Part shown: one piece after another, positions 7,465-15,093 of the stretch
Layout: each line of letters begins with the position of its first letter
Numbering within the stretch: the first letter of the stretch is position 1
Assembly (NCBI GenBank): GCA_937928335.1
Contig: CALFWN010000367.1
Span: forward strand, 1-17,770
DNA from: an uncultured Litoreibacter sp.
GTDB lineage: Bacteria; Pseudomonadota; Alphaproteobacteria; Rhodobacterales; Rhodobacteraceae
Direction: 5' to 3'
DNA length: 17,770 nucleotides
Notes under the pieces: generated by a model
Databases searched by the model: none
What the model saw: only the letters and a program-made list of their open reading frames with translations
What the model was told of the DNA's origin: nothing
Translations under genes and position numbers: made by a program

Positions 7465-8403
7465 CTAAAAACTTACTCGATCACCGCCTTTGAGAACCAA
7501 GATCTCGCGGGCCTCGTCTGGGGTTGCGACCTGGCAGCCGAGTTCTTCGACAATGCGTCTGACCTTGGCAACTTGTTGCGCGTTGCTTTCTGCCAGCTCC
7601 CCGCGCGAGATAAACAGGCTGTCCTCTAACCCGACGCGCACATGACCGCCCATCTGACTGGCGGTTGTTGCCATCGGGATTTGTGACGCGCCTGCTGCAA
7701 GAATCGACCAGCGGTAATTATCGCCGAACAGTTTGTCGGCAGTCTTTTTCATGAAGACCAGATTGTCGATATCGGCGCCGATGCCACCCAAGATGCCCAT
7801 GACGAACTGGATAAACACCGGCGCTTTGAACAGGCCAGCGTCCATGCAGAACTTCAGGTTATAGAGGTGGCCCACGTCATAGCATTCATGCTCGAACTTG
7901 ATGTCGTGCGGGGCGAGTGTATCGGCGGCTTCGCGGATGTCGCGGAAGGTGTTACGGAAGATGTTCGCGTCTGAGTTCGCGACATAATCCTTTTCCCAGT
8001 CGAACTTCCAATCGTCGTTCCCATAGCGTTTCGCCAGTGGGTGAAAGCTGAAATTCATCGACCCCATATTCATGCTGCACATTTCAGCGCTGAAGGTGGC
8101 CGCGGGGTTGATCCGGTCTTGGATCGACAGCGTCAGCGACCCGCCGGTTGAGATATTTACGACGGCATCACTGGCCTGTTTGATGCGCCCGAGGAATGGT
8201 TTGAAATCGTCTGGGTTGACCGATGGCGCGCCGGTTTCATTGTCCCGCGCGTGCAGGTGCAGGATGGATGCCCCCGCCTCGGCGGCTTCAATCGCTTGCG
8301 CGGCGATATTGTCATAGGTGTAGGGCAAGGCGTCCGACATGGTTGGCGTGTGGATCGCGCCGGTGACCGCGCAGGTGATGATAGTGCGCTGCTGTTTTGC
8401 CAT
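7465..8403 (-). CDS. Beta-keto acid cleavage enzyme (BKACE, DUF849 family)
   Basis: The product is 312 aa, full length for the family. BKACEs (prototype Kce, 3-keto-5-aminohexanoate cleavage enzyme) are cytoplasmic Zn-dependent TIM barrels that condense a beta-keto acid with acetyl-CoA and split it into acetoacetate and a new acyl-CoA. Visible hallmarks are the N-terminal TCAVTGAIHTP strand (10-20), the HLHAR zinc-ligand motif (H49, H51), STGGS substrate-carboxylate loop (85-89), EHECYDVGHLYNL (171-183) and VRVGLEDSLF (255-264), whose Glu-Asp pair (E260, D261) supplies a zinc ligand and a catalytic acid in Kce. It is the last operon gene, starting 3 nt after the permease stop. Substrate side-chain specificity differs among BKACE clades and cannot be read here; the dehydrogenase encoded upstream is the likely supplier of its beta-keto acid. 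Confidence 0.93.
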   Translation of the reverse strand: MAKQQRTIITCAVTGAIHTPTMSDALPYTYDNIAAQAIEAAEAGASILHLHARDNETGAPSVNPDDFKPFLGRIKQASDAVVNISTGGSLTLSIQDRINPAATFSAEMCSMNMGSMNFSFHPLAKRYGNDDWKFDWEKDYVANSDANIFRNTFRDIREAADTLAPHDIKFEHECYDVGHLYNLKFCMDAGLFKAPVFIQFVMGILGGIGADIDNLVFMKKTADKLFGDNYRWSILAAGASQIPMATTASQMGGHVRVGLEDSLFISRGELAESNAQQVAKVRRIVEELGCQVATPDEAREILVLKGGDRVSF

Positions 8404-8406
8404 AGG

Positions 8407-9426
8407 TTAGGCTCCTTTGTCCGCGTCGTGCGTTCGGACACGGTAGCTGAGGGGGAAAAGTTCAAGGTCAAACCGGCTACGGATCAAACCCCAGACCCCT
8501 TTGGGCGCCTTGAGCATGATGATGATGGCGACCAGCCCCAGAACGATCAGATATGTGGTCCCAAGATCGGCAAGGGTTTCGCGCAACACGAAGAACAGGA
8601 TCGTGCCGATGATTGGCCCTTCGAGCGTGCCGATACCGCCGATGACGACGATGAAGATCACAAAAGCCGTCCAGTCGTTGACCGAGAATGCCGCGTCAGG
8701 GGATATCCGAAGCTTTTGCAAGAAAATCAGCCCGCCGATGATGGCTGTGAAGGCGGAGGTCACGACATAGACTTCAAGCTTGGTGCGCCAGATATTGATG
8801 CCGAGGCCTGCGGCGGCAACCTCGCTGTCGCGGATTGCTGTGAGGGCAAGCCCGCGGTTTGAGCGCAGGTAAAGATAGACACAGGCGATGACGATTACGG
8901 CCGCACCGAGGGCCAGCCAGTAGCTGAGCGCCTCGCGGCCTGATCGGGAGTCGGCGAGCGAACGGACCACATCCACTGGCAGGGAGGAACCCGACCCACC
9001 GCCCAGTGAGGAGGCTTGCGCGAAACTTAGGCGGAAGACCTCAGCCATGACCCATGTGCCGATGGCGAAATACGCACCCTTGAGGCGAAAAATCAGGGCG
9101 GCGATGGGGACGGACAGAAAGCCGGCCAGTATGCCGCCTGCGAGGATGGCTGCGATCGGGTGCAGCCCGCCGAACATCGTCAGCGCGAATAGAAGGTATC
9201 CTCCGAAACCCACATAGGCTTGCTGCCCAACTGAGACCAGACCAGCATAGCCCGCCATCAGGTTCCACAGCATGGCGAGGGAGAGGTAGAGGTATATTTC
9301 ACCCAAGAGACGCAGATCAGCACGCCCTGCCCACCACGGCGCGGCAGCCAGCACAAGTAGACCAAGGGCTGCGATCACCATTGCAACTTGTGCAGAACGG
9401 CTGGTTCTGACAATGCGGGCGCTCAA
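8407..9426 (-). CDS. LIV-type ABC transporter permease (LivM-like)
   Basis: The product is 339 aa, an inner-membrane permease of the branched-chain amino acid/amide (HAAT) ABC class. It has multiple hydrophobic segments, the LivM signature GYAGLVSVGQQAYVGFGGY (59-77), the cytoplasmic coupling loop ALTAIRDSEVAAAGLGIN (194-211) that contacts the ATPase, and GGIGTLEGPIIG near 263-274. The start is a TTG at 9426 whose last base is shared with the TGA of the upstream permease (4-nt TTGA overlap), with GAGGGT a few nt before it. The first in-frame ATG would be at 9381. It pairs with the LivH-like protein to form the membrane channel. HAAT transporters carry many small carboxylates and amides, so the Liv name does not fix the substrate. 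Confidence 0.92.
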   Translation of the reverse strand: MSARIVRTSRSAQVAMVIAALGLLVLAAAPWWAGRADLRLLGEIYLYLSLAMLWNLMAGYAGLVSVGQQAYVGFGGYLLFALTMFGGLHPIAAILAGGILAGFLSVPIAALIFRLKGAYFAIGTWVMAEVFRLSFAQASSLGGGSGSSLPVDVVRSLADSRSGREALSYWLALGAAVIVIACVYLYLRSNRGLALTAIRDSEVAAAGLGINIWRTKLEVYVVTSAFTAIIGGLIFLQKLRISPDAAFSVNDWTAFVIFIVVIGGIGTLEGPIIGTILFFVLRETLADLGTTYLIVLGLVAIIIMLKAPKGVWGLIRSRFDLELFPLSYRVRTHDADKGA

Positions 9427-10286
9427 TGGTCTACCCTCGGAAACAGGCCCTGCGGGCGGATGGCAAGGACAACAAGAAACGCGATGTGACCGGCCAGAAG
9501 CTGCCAGCCTGGATCAATTTTGGCCCCAATGGTTTGCGCGACGCCAAGAATGACGCCACCGGCCAACGTGCCCCACAGATTACCGAGGCCGCCGATGATT
9601 ACGGCTTCAAAGCCAAAGATCAGACGTGCTCCGCCAACAGATGGATCAAAGCTGGTGCGTACGCCAAGCAGGATGCCTGCGATTGCGGTGACTGCCAGCG
9701 CCAAAGCCATCGCCATGCCGAAGACATGCGCTTTGTTCAGCCCCATCAGCTGCGCGATGTCGGAATTGTCCGAGGTGGCGCGGAAGGCGCGGCCCAAGGC
9801 CGTGCGGTAGAAGATGAATTGCAGGCCAGCGATCACGGCGATGGCGATTGCGAAGGTCAGGACCGGCAAGACCCCAAGCGTCAGCCCGCCCACCGGCACA
9901 CTGGCGGTTTCGATCACGCCCGCGTTCATCTTCTGCGGGTCGGCTGAATAGAGCTCAAGCAAGGTGTTTTGCAGGATCACGGACAGTCCGAACGTCACCA
10001 ACAGCGGCGGCAGGATATCGCCGCCCAAGGTGCGGTTCAGGATGCCCCGTTGCAGCACGTAGCCGATCCCAGCCATCGCAGGCATGACAATCAACAGGGC
10101 CATAAACGGGTGAATGCCCAGCATCACCGTTGTTGACAGGCCCATATAGGCAGCCAGCACGATCAGATCGCCATGAGCGATGTTCACGAGCCGCATGACC
10201 CCAAAGATGAGTGACAGGCCGGCGGCGAACAGGGCGTAGAGCCCCCCAAGCAGGGTCCCCTGCATGATGGCGGAAATCCACTCCAT
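9423..10286 (-). CDS. LIV-type ABC transporter permease (LivH-like)
   Basis: The product is 287 aa, an inner-membrane permease paired with the LivM-like protein. It shows the LivH signature GLSLIFGVMRLVNIAHGD (23-40), a coupling loop GRAFRATSDNSDIAQLMGLN (165-184) facing the ATPase, and the C-terminal FEAVIIGGLGNLWGTLAGG segment (226-244), with roughly eight hydrophobic helices. ATG 10286 overlaps the ATPase stop by one base (TAATG), implying translational re-initiation. Length and motifs are ordinary for the family. The transported compound is unknown; operon context points to the precursor of the BKACE substrate. Confidence 0.93.
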   Translation of the reverse strand: MEWISAIMQGTLLGGLYALFAAGLSLIFGVMRLVNIAHGDLIVLAAYMGLSTTVMLGIHPFMALLIVMPAMAGIGYVLQRGILNRTLGGDILPPLLVTFGLSVILQNTLLELYSADPQKMNAGVIETASVPVGGLTLGVLPVLTFAIAIAVIAGLQFIFYRTALGRAFRATSDNSDIAQLMGLNKAHVFGMAMALALAVTAIAGILLGVRTSFDPSVGGARLIFGFEAVIIGGLGNLWGTLAGGVILGVAQTIGAKIDPGWQLLAGHIAFLVVLAIRPQGLFPRVDH

Positions 10287-10996
10287 TAGGCCTCTACTCC
10301 GAAATAGGCGCGGGTGATGTCGTCGCGCGAGATGGTGTCAGTTGCGCCCGTCAGCGACACGCGGCCTTCCTGCAGGCAATAGGCCCGCGATGAGACGGAG
10401 AGTGCTTTGCCGATGTCTTGTTCGACAATCATCGCGGTCATGCCGTCGCCGACGATATCGGGCAAAGCGTCATAGATCGATTTGATGATGACAGGGGCGA
10501 GGCCAAGGCTGATTTCGTCAAACAAGATCAGATCGGGGTTCGCCATCAGCGCCCGCCCGATTGCCACCATCTGCTGCTGCCCGCCTGAAAGCGTAGTCGA
10601 GGCCTGATCCTTGCGTTCCTTCAGGATTGGGAACAGCGCATAGACCTTGCCCAGCGACCACTGCCCCGCGCGGCCCGTTTGCGCGCCAATCAACAGGTTT
10701 TCCTCAACCGATAGCGACGGGAACAATTGGCGGCCTTCTGGCACCAGCGCGATGCCTTTCTGGGCCACTTGATCGGCCCGTAAGGCTCCGATGGTATCCC
10801 CTTGATAGCTGACTTGCCCGGCTTGGTTCTTTAACAGTCCAGCGATAGAGCGCAGCAGGGTGGTTTTGCCCGCACCGTTCGCCCCGATGATAGCCACAAC
10901 TTCACCTGCGGCTATCTCCATATCAATGCCAAACAAAGCTTGGAAATCGCCGTAATGCGCATCGAGTTTGCGCAGCGACAAAACAGGATCAGGCAT
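10286..10996 (-). CDS. LIV-type ABC transporter ATP-binding protein (LivF-like)
   Basis: The product is 236 aa, a cytoplasmic ATPase of the HAAT class. It has Walker A GANGAGKTT (38-46), signature LSGGQQQMVAIGRAL (136-150), Walker B LILFDE (156-161) and the LivF-typical GIALVPEGRQLFPSLSVEENL (81-101). All ATPase motifs are intact. The start overlaps the end of the LivG-like gene by 8 nt, and its own stop overlaps the next permease start, so the four transporter genes are translationally linked. Confidence 0.94.
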   Translation of the reverse strand: MPDPVLSLRKLDAHYGDFQALFGIDMEIAAGEVVAIIGANGAGKTTLLRSIAGLLKNQAGQVSYQGDTIGALRADQVAQKGIALVPEGRQLFPSLSVEENLLIGAQTGRAGQWSLGKVYALFPILKERKDQASTTLSGGQQQMVAIGRALMANPDLILFDEISLGLAPVIIKSIYDALPDIVGDGMTAMIVEQDIGKALSVSSRAYCLQEGRVSLTGATDTISRDDITRAYFGVEA

Positions 10997-11717
10997 CGGC
11001 GGCGATCCCCAGGTAAATCTCTTTCACTTCGGCGCTTTCCATGATGGCTTTGGGATCGCCCTCGGCAACCTTGCGCCCGAAATCGATGACGATGAGCCGT
11101 TCGGCCACGGCCATGAGGGCGTGGACGACATGTTCGATCCAGATGATCGTGGTGCCATTTGCGTGGATGCGTTTGATCGTGTCGATCAAAGCCCCGCATT
11201 CAGCGTCTGTCAGCCCGCCTGCGATTTCATCGAGCAGCAATAGTTTGGGCTTGGCCGACAATGCGCGGGCCAGTTCAAGCCGTTTGCGTTCGAGCAAGGA
11301 CAAAGACCCGGCGCGCATATTGGCTTTGTCGCTGAGGCCCGTTTCGGTCAGTACAGCGAGCGCGTGATCCTCGGCCTCGCGCCCGCGCAAGCCAGCCCCT
11401 TGTGTGGCACCGACAAGGGCGTTTTCAAACACCGTCATGCCTGTAAAAGGTTGCGGGATCTGAAACGACCGCGCCACGCCCATTTTACAGCGCGCCGCAG
11501 CGGGAAGTTTGGTGATGTCGCGCCCATCAAAGCGGACCGTGCCGCTGTCAGCGCGCAATGCCCCTGTAATCAGGTTGAAGAGCGATGTCTTGCCCGCACC
11601 ATTGGGGCCGAGGATGCCAACGGCTTCACCTTGGGCCACGTCAAAGCTGCTGGCGTCGGCCACAGTAACCGCGCCGAACGACTTTTGCAGGTCATTGATA
11701 GACAGAAGTGCGGACAA
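10989..11717 (-). CDS. LIV-type ABC transporter ATP-binding protein (LivG-like)
   Basis: The product is 242 aa if translation starts at TTG 11717. That start is preferred because AAGGA lies 8 nt upstream, it follows the binding-protein stop by 11 nt, and the longer in-frame extension to 11825 would lie inside the upstream gene. It has Walker A GPNGAGKTS (37-45) and Walker B LLLLDE (159-164), with the LivG features VARSFQIPQPFTGMTVFENA (81-100) and a C-terminal EIYLG (233-237). The signature motif is atypical: SLSLLERKRLELARAL (138-153) instead of LSGGQ/LSYGQQ, a variant I associate with one branch of this family rather than with decay. It pairs with the LivF-like ATPase as a heterodimer. Confidence 0.91.
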   Translation of the reverse strand: MSALLSINDLQKSFGAVTVADASSFDVAQGEAVGILGPNGAGKTSLFNLITGALRADSGTVRFDGRDITKLPAAARCKMGVARSFQIPQPFTGMTVFENALVGATQGAGLRGREAEDHALAVLTETGLSDKANMRAGSLSLLERKRLELARALSAKPKLLLLDEIAGGLTDAECGALIDTIKRIHANGTTIIWIEHVVHALMAVAERLIVIDFGRKVAEGDPKAIMESAEVKEIYLGIAADA

Positions 11718-11728
11718 GACAGGTTTCC

Positions 11729-13000
11729 TTAGCTCAACAGTTTCAGCTCGCCGCCCACAGGGATGTTGGGCGCAGCTGCATTGTTGGTGATGACAAGCTC
11801 CATCGCGTCGCCTGTTTTCTGCCACTGACCCGCAACCAGCGGCGTTTTGGTGACATTGGGCACAGGGCCCGCGCCAAAGTTCACATCTCCCACGATGGTG
11901 GACATATTTGTCGCCTTGATCGCATCAACAATCGCCATCGGATCATCAAGATCAGCCGCACGCGACACGACATCGCGCACCACTTCGAACAACGCGTGCT
12001 TAAAGCCAATCGGTTGGGTCCAGGGGCGGCCAGTCGCGGCAGTGTAGCCGTTGGCTAGATCACCTGCGCTGTCGCCTGTAAGGGACGAGTTGAACGGGTG
12101 GTTCGGGCTCCACCAGACCTCGGACGTGAGGCCATCACCCCGATCACCAAGGCTTTCGATGACGGAAGGGAACAGCAGCGCCTTGCCGATGGTCACGACC
12201 TTGGGGCGGAAATCCTGCTGCGCGGCCTGCGCCCAGAAGGTCGCGAAATCCGGGGGGATCATATTGCCGGTGATGATCTCACAGCCTGCGTCCTTGAAGG
12301 CGGCGATGTAGTTGGAGAAGTCATCGTTGAGCGGCTGGTAGCGGCCCGGATCGGTGAGGGCATAACCTGCTTCGGATAGTGGTTTGGGGAAGCCAAGTTC
12401 CGGGTCGCCCCAGGCGTTGCCGTCCGCATCATTGGGGAACAACCCGCCGATGTTTTTGGCCGCTCCCGAACTGCCCCACAGGTCAAGGAAGTTGCCGATG
12501 ACGTCTTCAAGACCCCAGAAGAAGTGATGGGTGAAATCAAAGCCTTCGGCAGGGTTGCCATTGCGCCCGAAGAAATAGGGCTGCCACGGGCAATCAGTGG
12601 TGATGCAGGGCACCTCGTTAATCTCGGCCTGATCAGAAACCGGGTTTGTGGTGTCGGGCGTGGACGCTGCGACCATGATGTCCACTTCGTCGCCCAAGAT
12701 CAGGTCGGCTGCGACTTCGGCAGCGCGGTTCGGGTTCGACTGGCTGTCTTTCGAGATGATCTCGATGTTATAGGACTTGCCGTTGTTTTTAACGCCGCCC
12801 GACAGGGCTGCTTGGATGCCTTCAAGCACGAAATCATCGGCCTCGGCAAAGCCTGCCAAGGGGCCCGTACGTGGGCTGACATGGCCCACTTTGATGGTCG
12901 GTGTTTGCGCATAGGCGCGGGTGGATGTCAGGATCGCGGGTGCGGCGGCGGATGCGGCAAGCCCCCCGAGTACGTGGCGTCTGTTAGGTGTCGTTTTCAT
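11729..13000 (-). CDS. Periplasmic substrate-binding protein of the LIV-type transporter
   Basis: The product is 423 aa from ATG 13000, with GGGAGGAGC upstream. The same frame is open to 13105 but would add 35 residues in front of the signal peptide. The N-terminus is an export signal with a twin arginine (NRRHVLGG, R7-R8), an Ala-rich core and an AYA-QT cleavage site after A31, so Tat export is plausible. The mature part is a type-1 periplasmic binding fold (Peripla_BP_6): IKVGHVSPRTGPLAGFAEAD (36-55) and DSQSNPNRAAEVAADLI early, and TRPW-type C-terminal lobe. It captures the substrate for the four transporter proteins encoded downstream. Several Trp and Phe residues (CPWQPYFFGR, HHFFWGLED, VWWSPNHPF) could line an aromatic-rich pocket, but this is speculative. 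Confidence 0.91.
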   Translation of the reverse strand: MKTTPNRRHVLGGLAASAAAPAILTSTRAYAQTPTIKVGHVSPRTGPLAGFAEADDFVLEGIQAALSGGVKNNGKSYNIEIISKDSQSNPNRAAEVAADLILGDEVDIMVAASTPDTTNPVSDQAEINEVPCITTDCPWQPYFFGRNGNPAEGFDFTHHFFWGLEDVIGNFLDLWGSSGAAKNIGGLFPNDADGNAWGDPELGFPKPLSEAGYALTDPGRYQPLNDDFSNYIAAFKDAGCEIITGNMIPPDFATFWAQAAQQDFRPKVVTIGKALLFPSVIESLGDRGDGLTSEVWWSPNHPFNSSLTGDSAGDLANGYTAATGRPWTQPIGFKHALFEVVRDVVSRAADLDDPMAIVDAIKATNMSTIVGDVNFGAGPVPNVTKTPLVAGQWQKTGDAMELVITNNAAAPNIPVGGELKLLS

Positions 13001-13023
13001 CTTTGCTCCTCCCAAAGCTATGA

Positions 13024-13953
13024 TTAATTTGGCAAAATCGCCTCTAGTTTTCTCAGGTGTTCGGCTACGCGGGCTTTCGTCTCTTCCAGATCGCCCGGTT
13101 TCCAATCGCGCAACCCCGCGCCTGCGGCCATGCCGCTGCGGCCCGCGTCGCGCATTTTTTGCAGGTAAGGGGACGGTGTGCTCGAACCTTCAAGATCGAA
13201 CAGAACCTGGGTGTGAATGTTTTGGGTTAGCTCCAGCCCTACAAGGTCGGCATTCTCAAGCGGGCCAAGCACGGCGAGCCTGCGGCCAAAGCTGGCTTTG
13301 ACCACGTTATCGACGGTCTCGGCATCGCAGATACCATTCTCAACCAGCGAAATTGCTTCGCGCCACAACGCGTGTTGCAAACGGTTCCCGATGAAACCGG
13401 GGACATCTTTTTCGACCATAGCGGGGGTCTTGCCTGCCTGCGCCAGCAGGTCAAACATGCGTTGCGCGAGGTCTGGATCCGTCCATTCGGTTTTCACCAC
13501 TTCCACCAGCGGGATCATATGCGGCGGGTTCCACCAATGGGTGCCAAGCGCGCGGTGGCGGCCAGACAGCCCGCCCATGATCTTAGAAATTTGGATAACC
13601 GATGTGTTTGACGCAAGGATCGCATCAGCGGACGCATGGGCTTCGATATCAGCGAATATCCTTTGCTTGAGTTCGAGCTTTTCCGGCGCGGCTTCGAAAA
13701 CGACATCGGCGTTGTGAACGGCAGTGGCGAGGTCCGGTGCGAGGTTCACGCGATTCAGCGCGCCGGATACCTCATCCGCGTCCGCTCCCAGCAAGGCCAG
13801 GCTTTCGGCGATCCGTGCAAGGCAAGAGGCCAACATATCGGCCATAGGGTCCGTCACGCTGACCCGATGCCCGGCACGCGCGAAGGTTAGGGCAATGCCA
13901 TGACCCATCAACCCAGCGCCAATGACCGCGATATGCTGACCCGCTTGCGTCAT
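13024..13953 (-). CDS. NAD-dependent 3-hydroxyacyl-CoA dehydrogenase-type oxidoreductase
   Basis: The product is 309 aa. It belongs to the family of 3-hydroxybutyryl-CoA dehydrogenase, L-carnitine dehydrogenase and L-gulonate 3-dehydrogenase, which oxidise a beta-hydroxyl to a beta-keto group with NAD+. A Rossmann domain carries IGAGLMGHGI (11-20), the catalytic region SNTS (115-118) and GTHWWNPP (137-144, H139 and N142), and PGFIGNRLQHAL (185-196) begins the helical C-terminal domain. Because a BKACE that consumes free beta-keto acids sits in the same operon, a free beta-hydroxy acid (as in carnitine dehydrogenase) seems a more likely substrate than a CoA ester; this is inference. The ATG at 13953 overlaps the SDR stop as ATGA. 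Confidence 0.9.
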   Translation of the reverse strand: MTQAGQHIAVIGAGLMGHGIALTFARAGHRVSVTDPMADMLASCLARIAESLALLGADADEVSGALNRVNLAPDLATAVHNADVVFEAAPEKLELKQRIFADIEAHASADAILASNTSVIQISKIMGGLSGRHRALGTHWWNPPHMIPLVEVVKTEWTDPDLAQRMFDLLAQAGKTPAMVEKDVPGFIGNRLQHALWREAISLVENGICDAETVDNVVKASFGRRLAVLGPLENADLVGLELTQNIHTQVLFDLEGSSTPSPYLQKMRDAGRSGMAAGAGLRDWKPGDLEETKARVAEHLRKLEAILPN

Positions 13954-14735
13954 CCTGCGGTATAGCCGCCATCGGCATAGAGGATGTGCCCGGTGTAGAA
14001 ATCCGACGCTGCGGAGGACAAGAAGAGCAGTGGCCCAGCAAGGTCTTCAGGCTCTCCCAAACGGCCCTTGGGCACGCGGGCAAGGAAGCCGTTGCGCACG
14101 GCCGTCGCCTCCTTTGTGTCTTCGAACATCCATGCGGTCAGCGGGGAACGGAAGACCGTCGGCGCAATCGCGTTCACGGTAATCCCTGTCGCCCCCAATT
14201 CGCAGCCCAGCGATTTCGTCATACCATCCACGGCAGCCTTGGACGCGCAATAAGCGGTGTAGCCCGCTGGATGGCCGAGCAAACCTCGCGCAGAGGACAC
14301 AAACACGATCTTGCCGCCACCCCCTTGCGCCTTCATCTGCACGGTCGCGGCCCGGGCGATCAGCCAGCTTTGGGTGACATTGGCGTCCATCACCCCATCA
14401 AAGATTTCAGGCGCCATGTCTTCGATCTTGGCCACCTTGTTCATGCCCGACGCCACGACCAGAATGTCGAGCCGCCCAAAGGCTTTGATCGCCTCAGCGA
14501 CCATTTCACCGCAAACGGCTTCGCTGTCTGGGCGGGCATTGATCTGGTGGACGTCGCCCGTGCATTTGGCGGCAACCTCTGCCATCGCCTCTGCATTGCC
14601 CGCGGCCAGCACGACCTTGCATCCAGCACCTGACAGGCACTGTGCCGCCACCGCGCCAAAGGCACCTGACGCGCCAGTGATCAAGGCAACCTTGCCTTTC
14701 ACATCGAACATGGAAAGTGGATTGTCGAGTGACAT
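13950..14735 (-). CDS. Short-chain dehydrogenase/reductase (SDR)
   Basis: The product is 261 aa, classical SDR size. It has the cofactor motif TGASGAFG (20-27), where the usual GIG is GAFG; VASG (94-97) in place of NAG; N119; SSAR (147-150) with the catalytic Ser; and Y162-x3-K166 in AYCASKAAVDG. The C-terminal part (NAIAPTVFRSPLT; ADGGYTAG) is also typical. The tetrad is complete, so it should be an active NAD(P)-dependent alcohol dehydrogenase or ketone reductase. It is 4 nt from the cupin gene and overlaps the 3-hydroxyacid dehydrogenase gene, so two dehydrogenases are made together, consistent with two sequential oxidations on the same carbon skeleton. Substrate is not predictable. Confidence 0.92.
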   Translation of the reverse strand: MSLDNPLSMFDVKGKVALITGASGAFGAVAAQCLSGAGCKVVLAAGNAEAMAEVAAKCTGDVHQINARPDSEAVCGEMVAEAIKAFGRLDILVVASGMNKVAKIEDMAPEIFDGVMDANVTQSWLIARAATVQMKAQGGGGKIVFVSSARGLLGHPAGYTAYCASKAAVDGMTKSLGCELGATGITVNAIAPTVFRSPLTAWMFEDTKEATAVRNGFLARVPKGRLGEPEDLAGPLLFLSSAASDFYTGHILYADGGYTAG

Positions 14736-14739
14736 ATGC

Positions 14740-15093
14740 CTACTCCGGTCTTTTGCCGTCAGGATACGGGATCACGACAAGTATCTTACAAATGTGGTTG
14801 GTTTTATTCTCGATCCGGCGGACTTCGCCCGGGGGAATGGTGCAGCTATCCATCGGGCCGAGGACTGTTTCGGTGCCATCCACTTCAATCGTCATTTCGC
14901 CTTCAAGGACGACATAGACCTTCTCGAAAGGGGTGCTGTCTGGACCAGCGCCACCGCCGGGTAAAAACTGGGAAAAGCCGACCCATTGGTTTTCCGGCCC
15001 GCCATCCTCAAACCCCTGCAAGCGCAACCCGGTGACGCCCCAATGGTTGGGGGCGTCATAGGTTTCAGCATCTGCATATCGCTTGAGGTGCAT
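14740..15093 (-). CDS. Small cupin protein lacking the usual metal-binding histidines
   Basis: The product is 117 aa, a single cupin domain, cytoplasmic. Motif 1 reads GGGAGPDSTPFEKVYVVLEG (46-65): the HxH expected before the Glu is D-S-T. Motif 2 reads DSCTIPPGEVRR (81-92): the usual His after PPG is replaced by Arg. Three of the usual metal ligands are therefore absent while the fold-defining glycines and prolines are kept, which points to a metal-free role such as ligand binding, isomerisation or assistance to the neighbouring hydrolase. I recall similar small His-less cupins as a recurring subfamily. The start overlaps the hydrolase stop by one base (TAATG), so the two proteins are probably made in step. 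Confidence 0.85.
   Translation of the reverse strand: MHLKRYADAETYDAPNHWGVTGLRLQGFEDGGPENQWVGFSQFLPGGGAGPDSTPFEKVYVVLEGEMTIEVDGTETVLGPMDSCTIPPGEVRRIENKTNHICKILVVIPYPDGKRPE

Noticed and set aside
8251..8862. Long plus-strand frames opposite the permease, ATPase and dehydrogenase genes (for example 8251-8862, 12524-13027, 13986-14633, 15285-15953)
   Set aside because: These are antisense shadows of well-supported GC-rich genes; their products are Asp/Gly/His/Arg-rich without domains.
11718..11825. Longer start for the LivG-like ATPase inside the binding-protein gene
   Set aside because: It would add 36 residues unlike any LivG N-terminus; the TTG at 11717 has a ribosome site and gives the normal start.
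13001..13105. Upstream extension of the binding protein
   Set aside because: It would put 35 charged residues in front of the export signal and overlap the preceding gene; ATG 13000 has a strong ribosome site.
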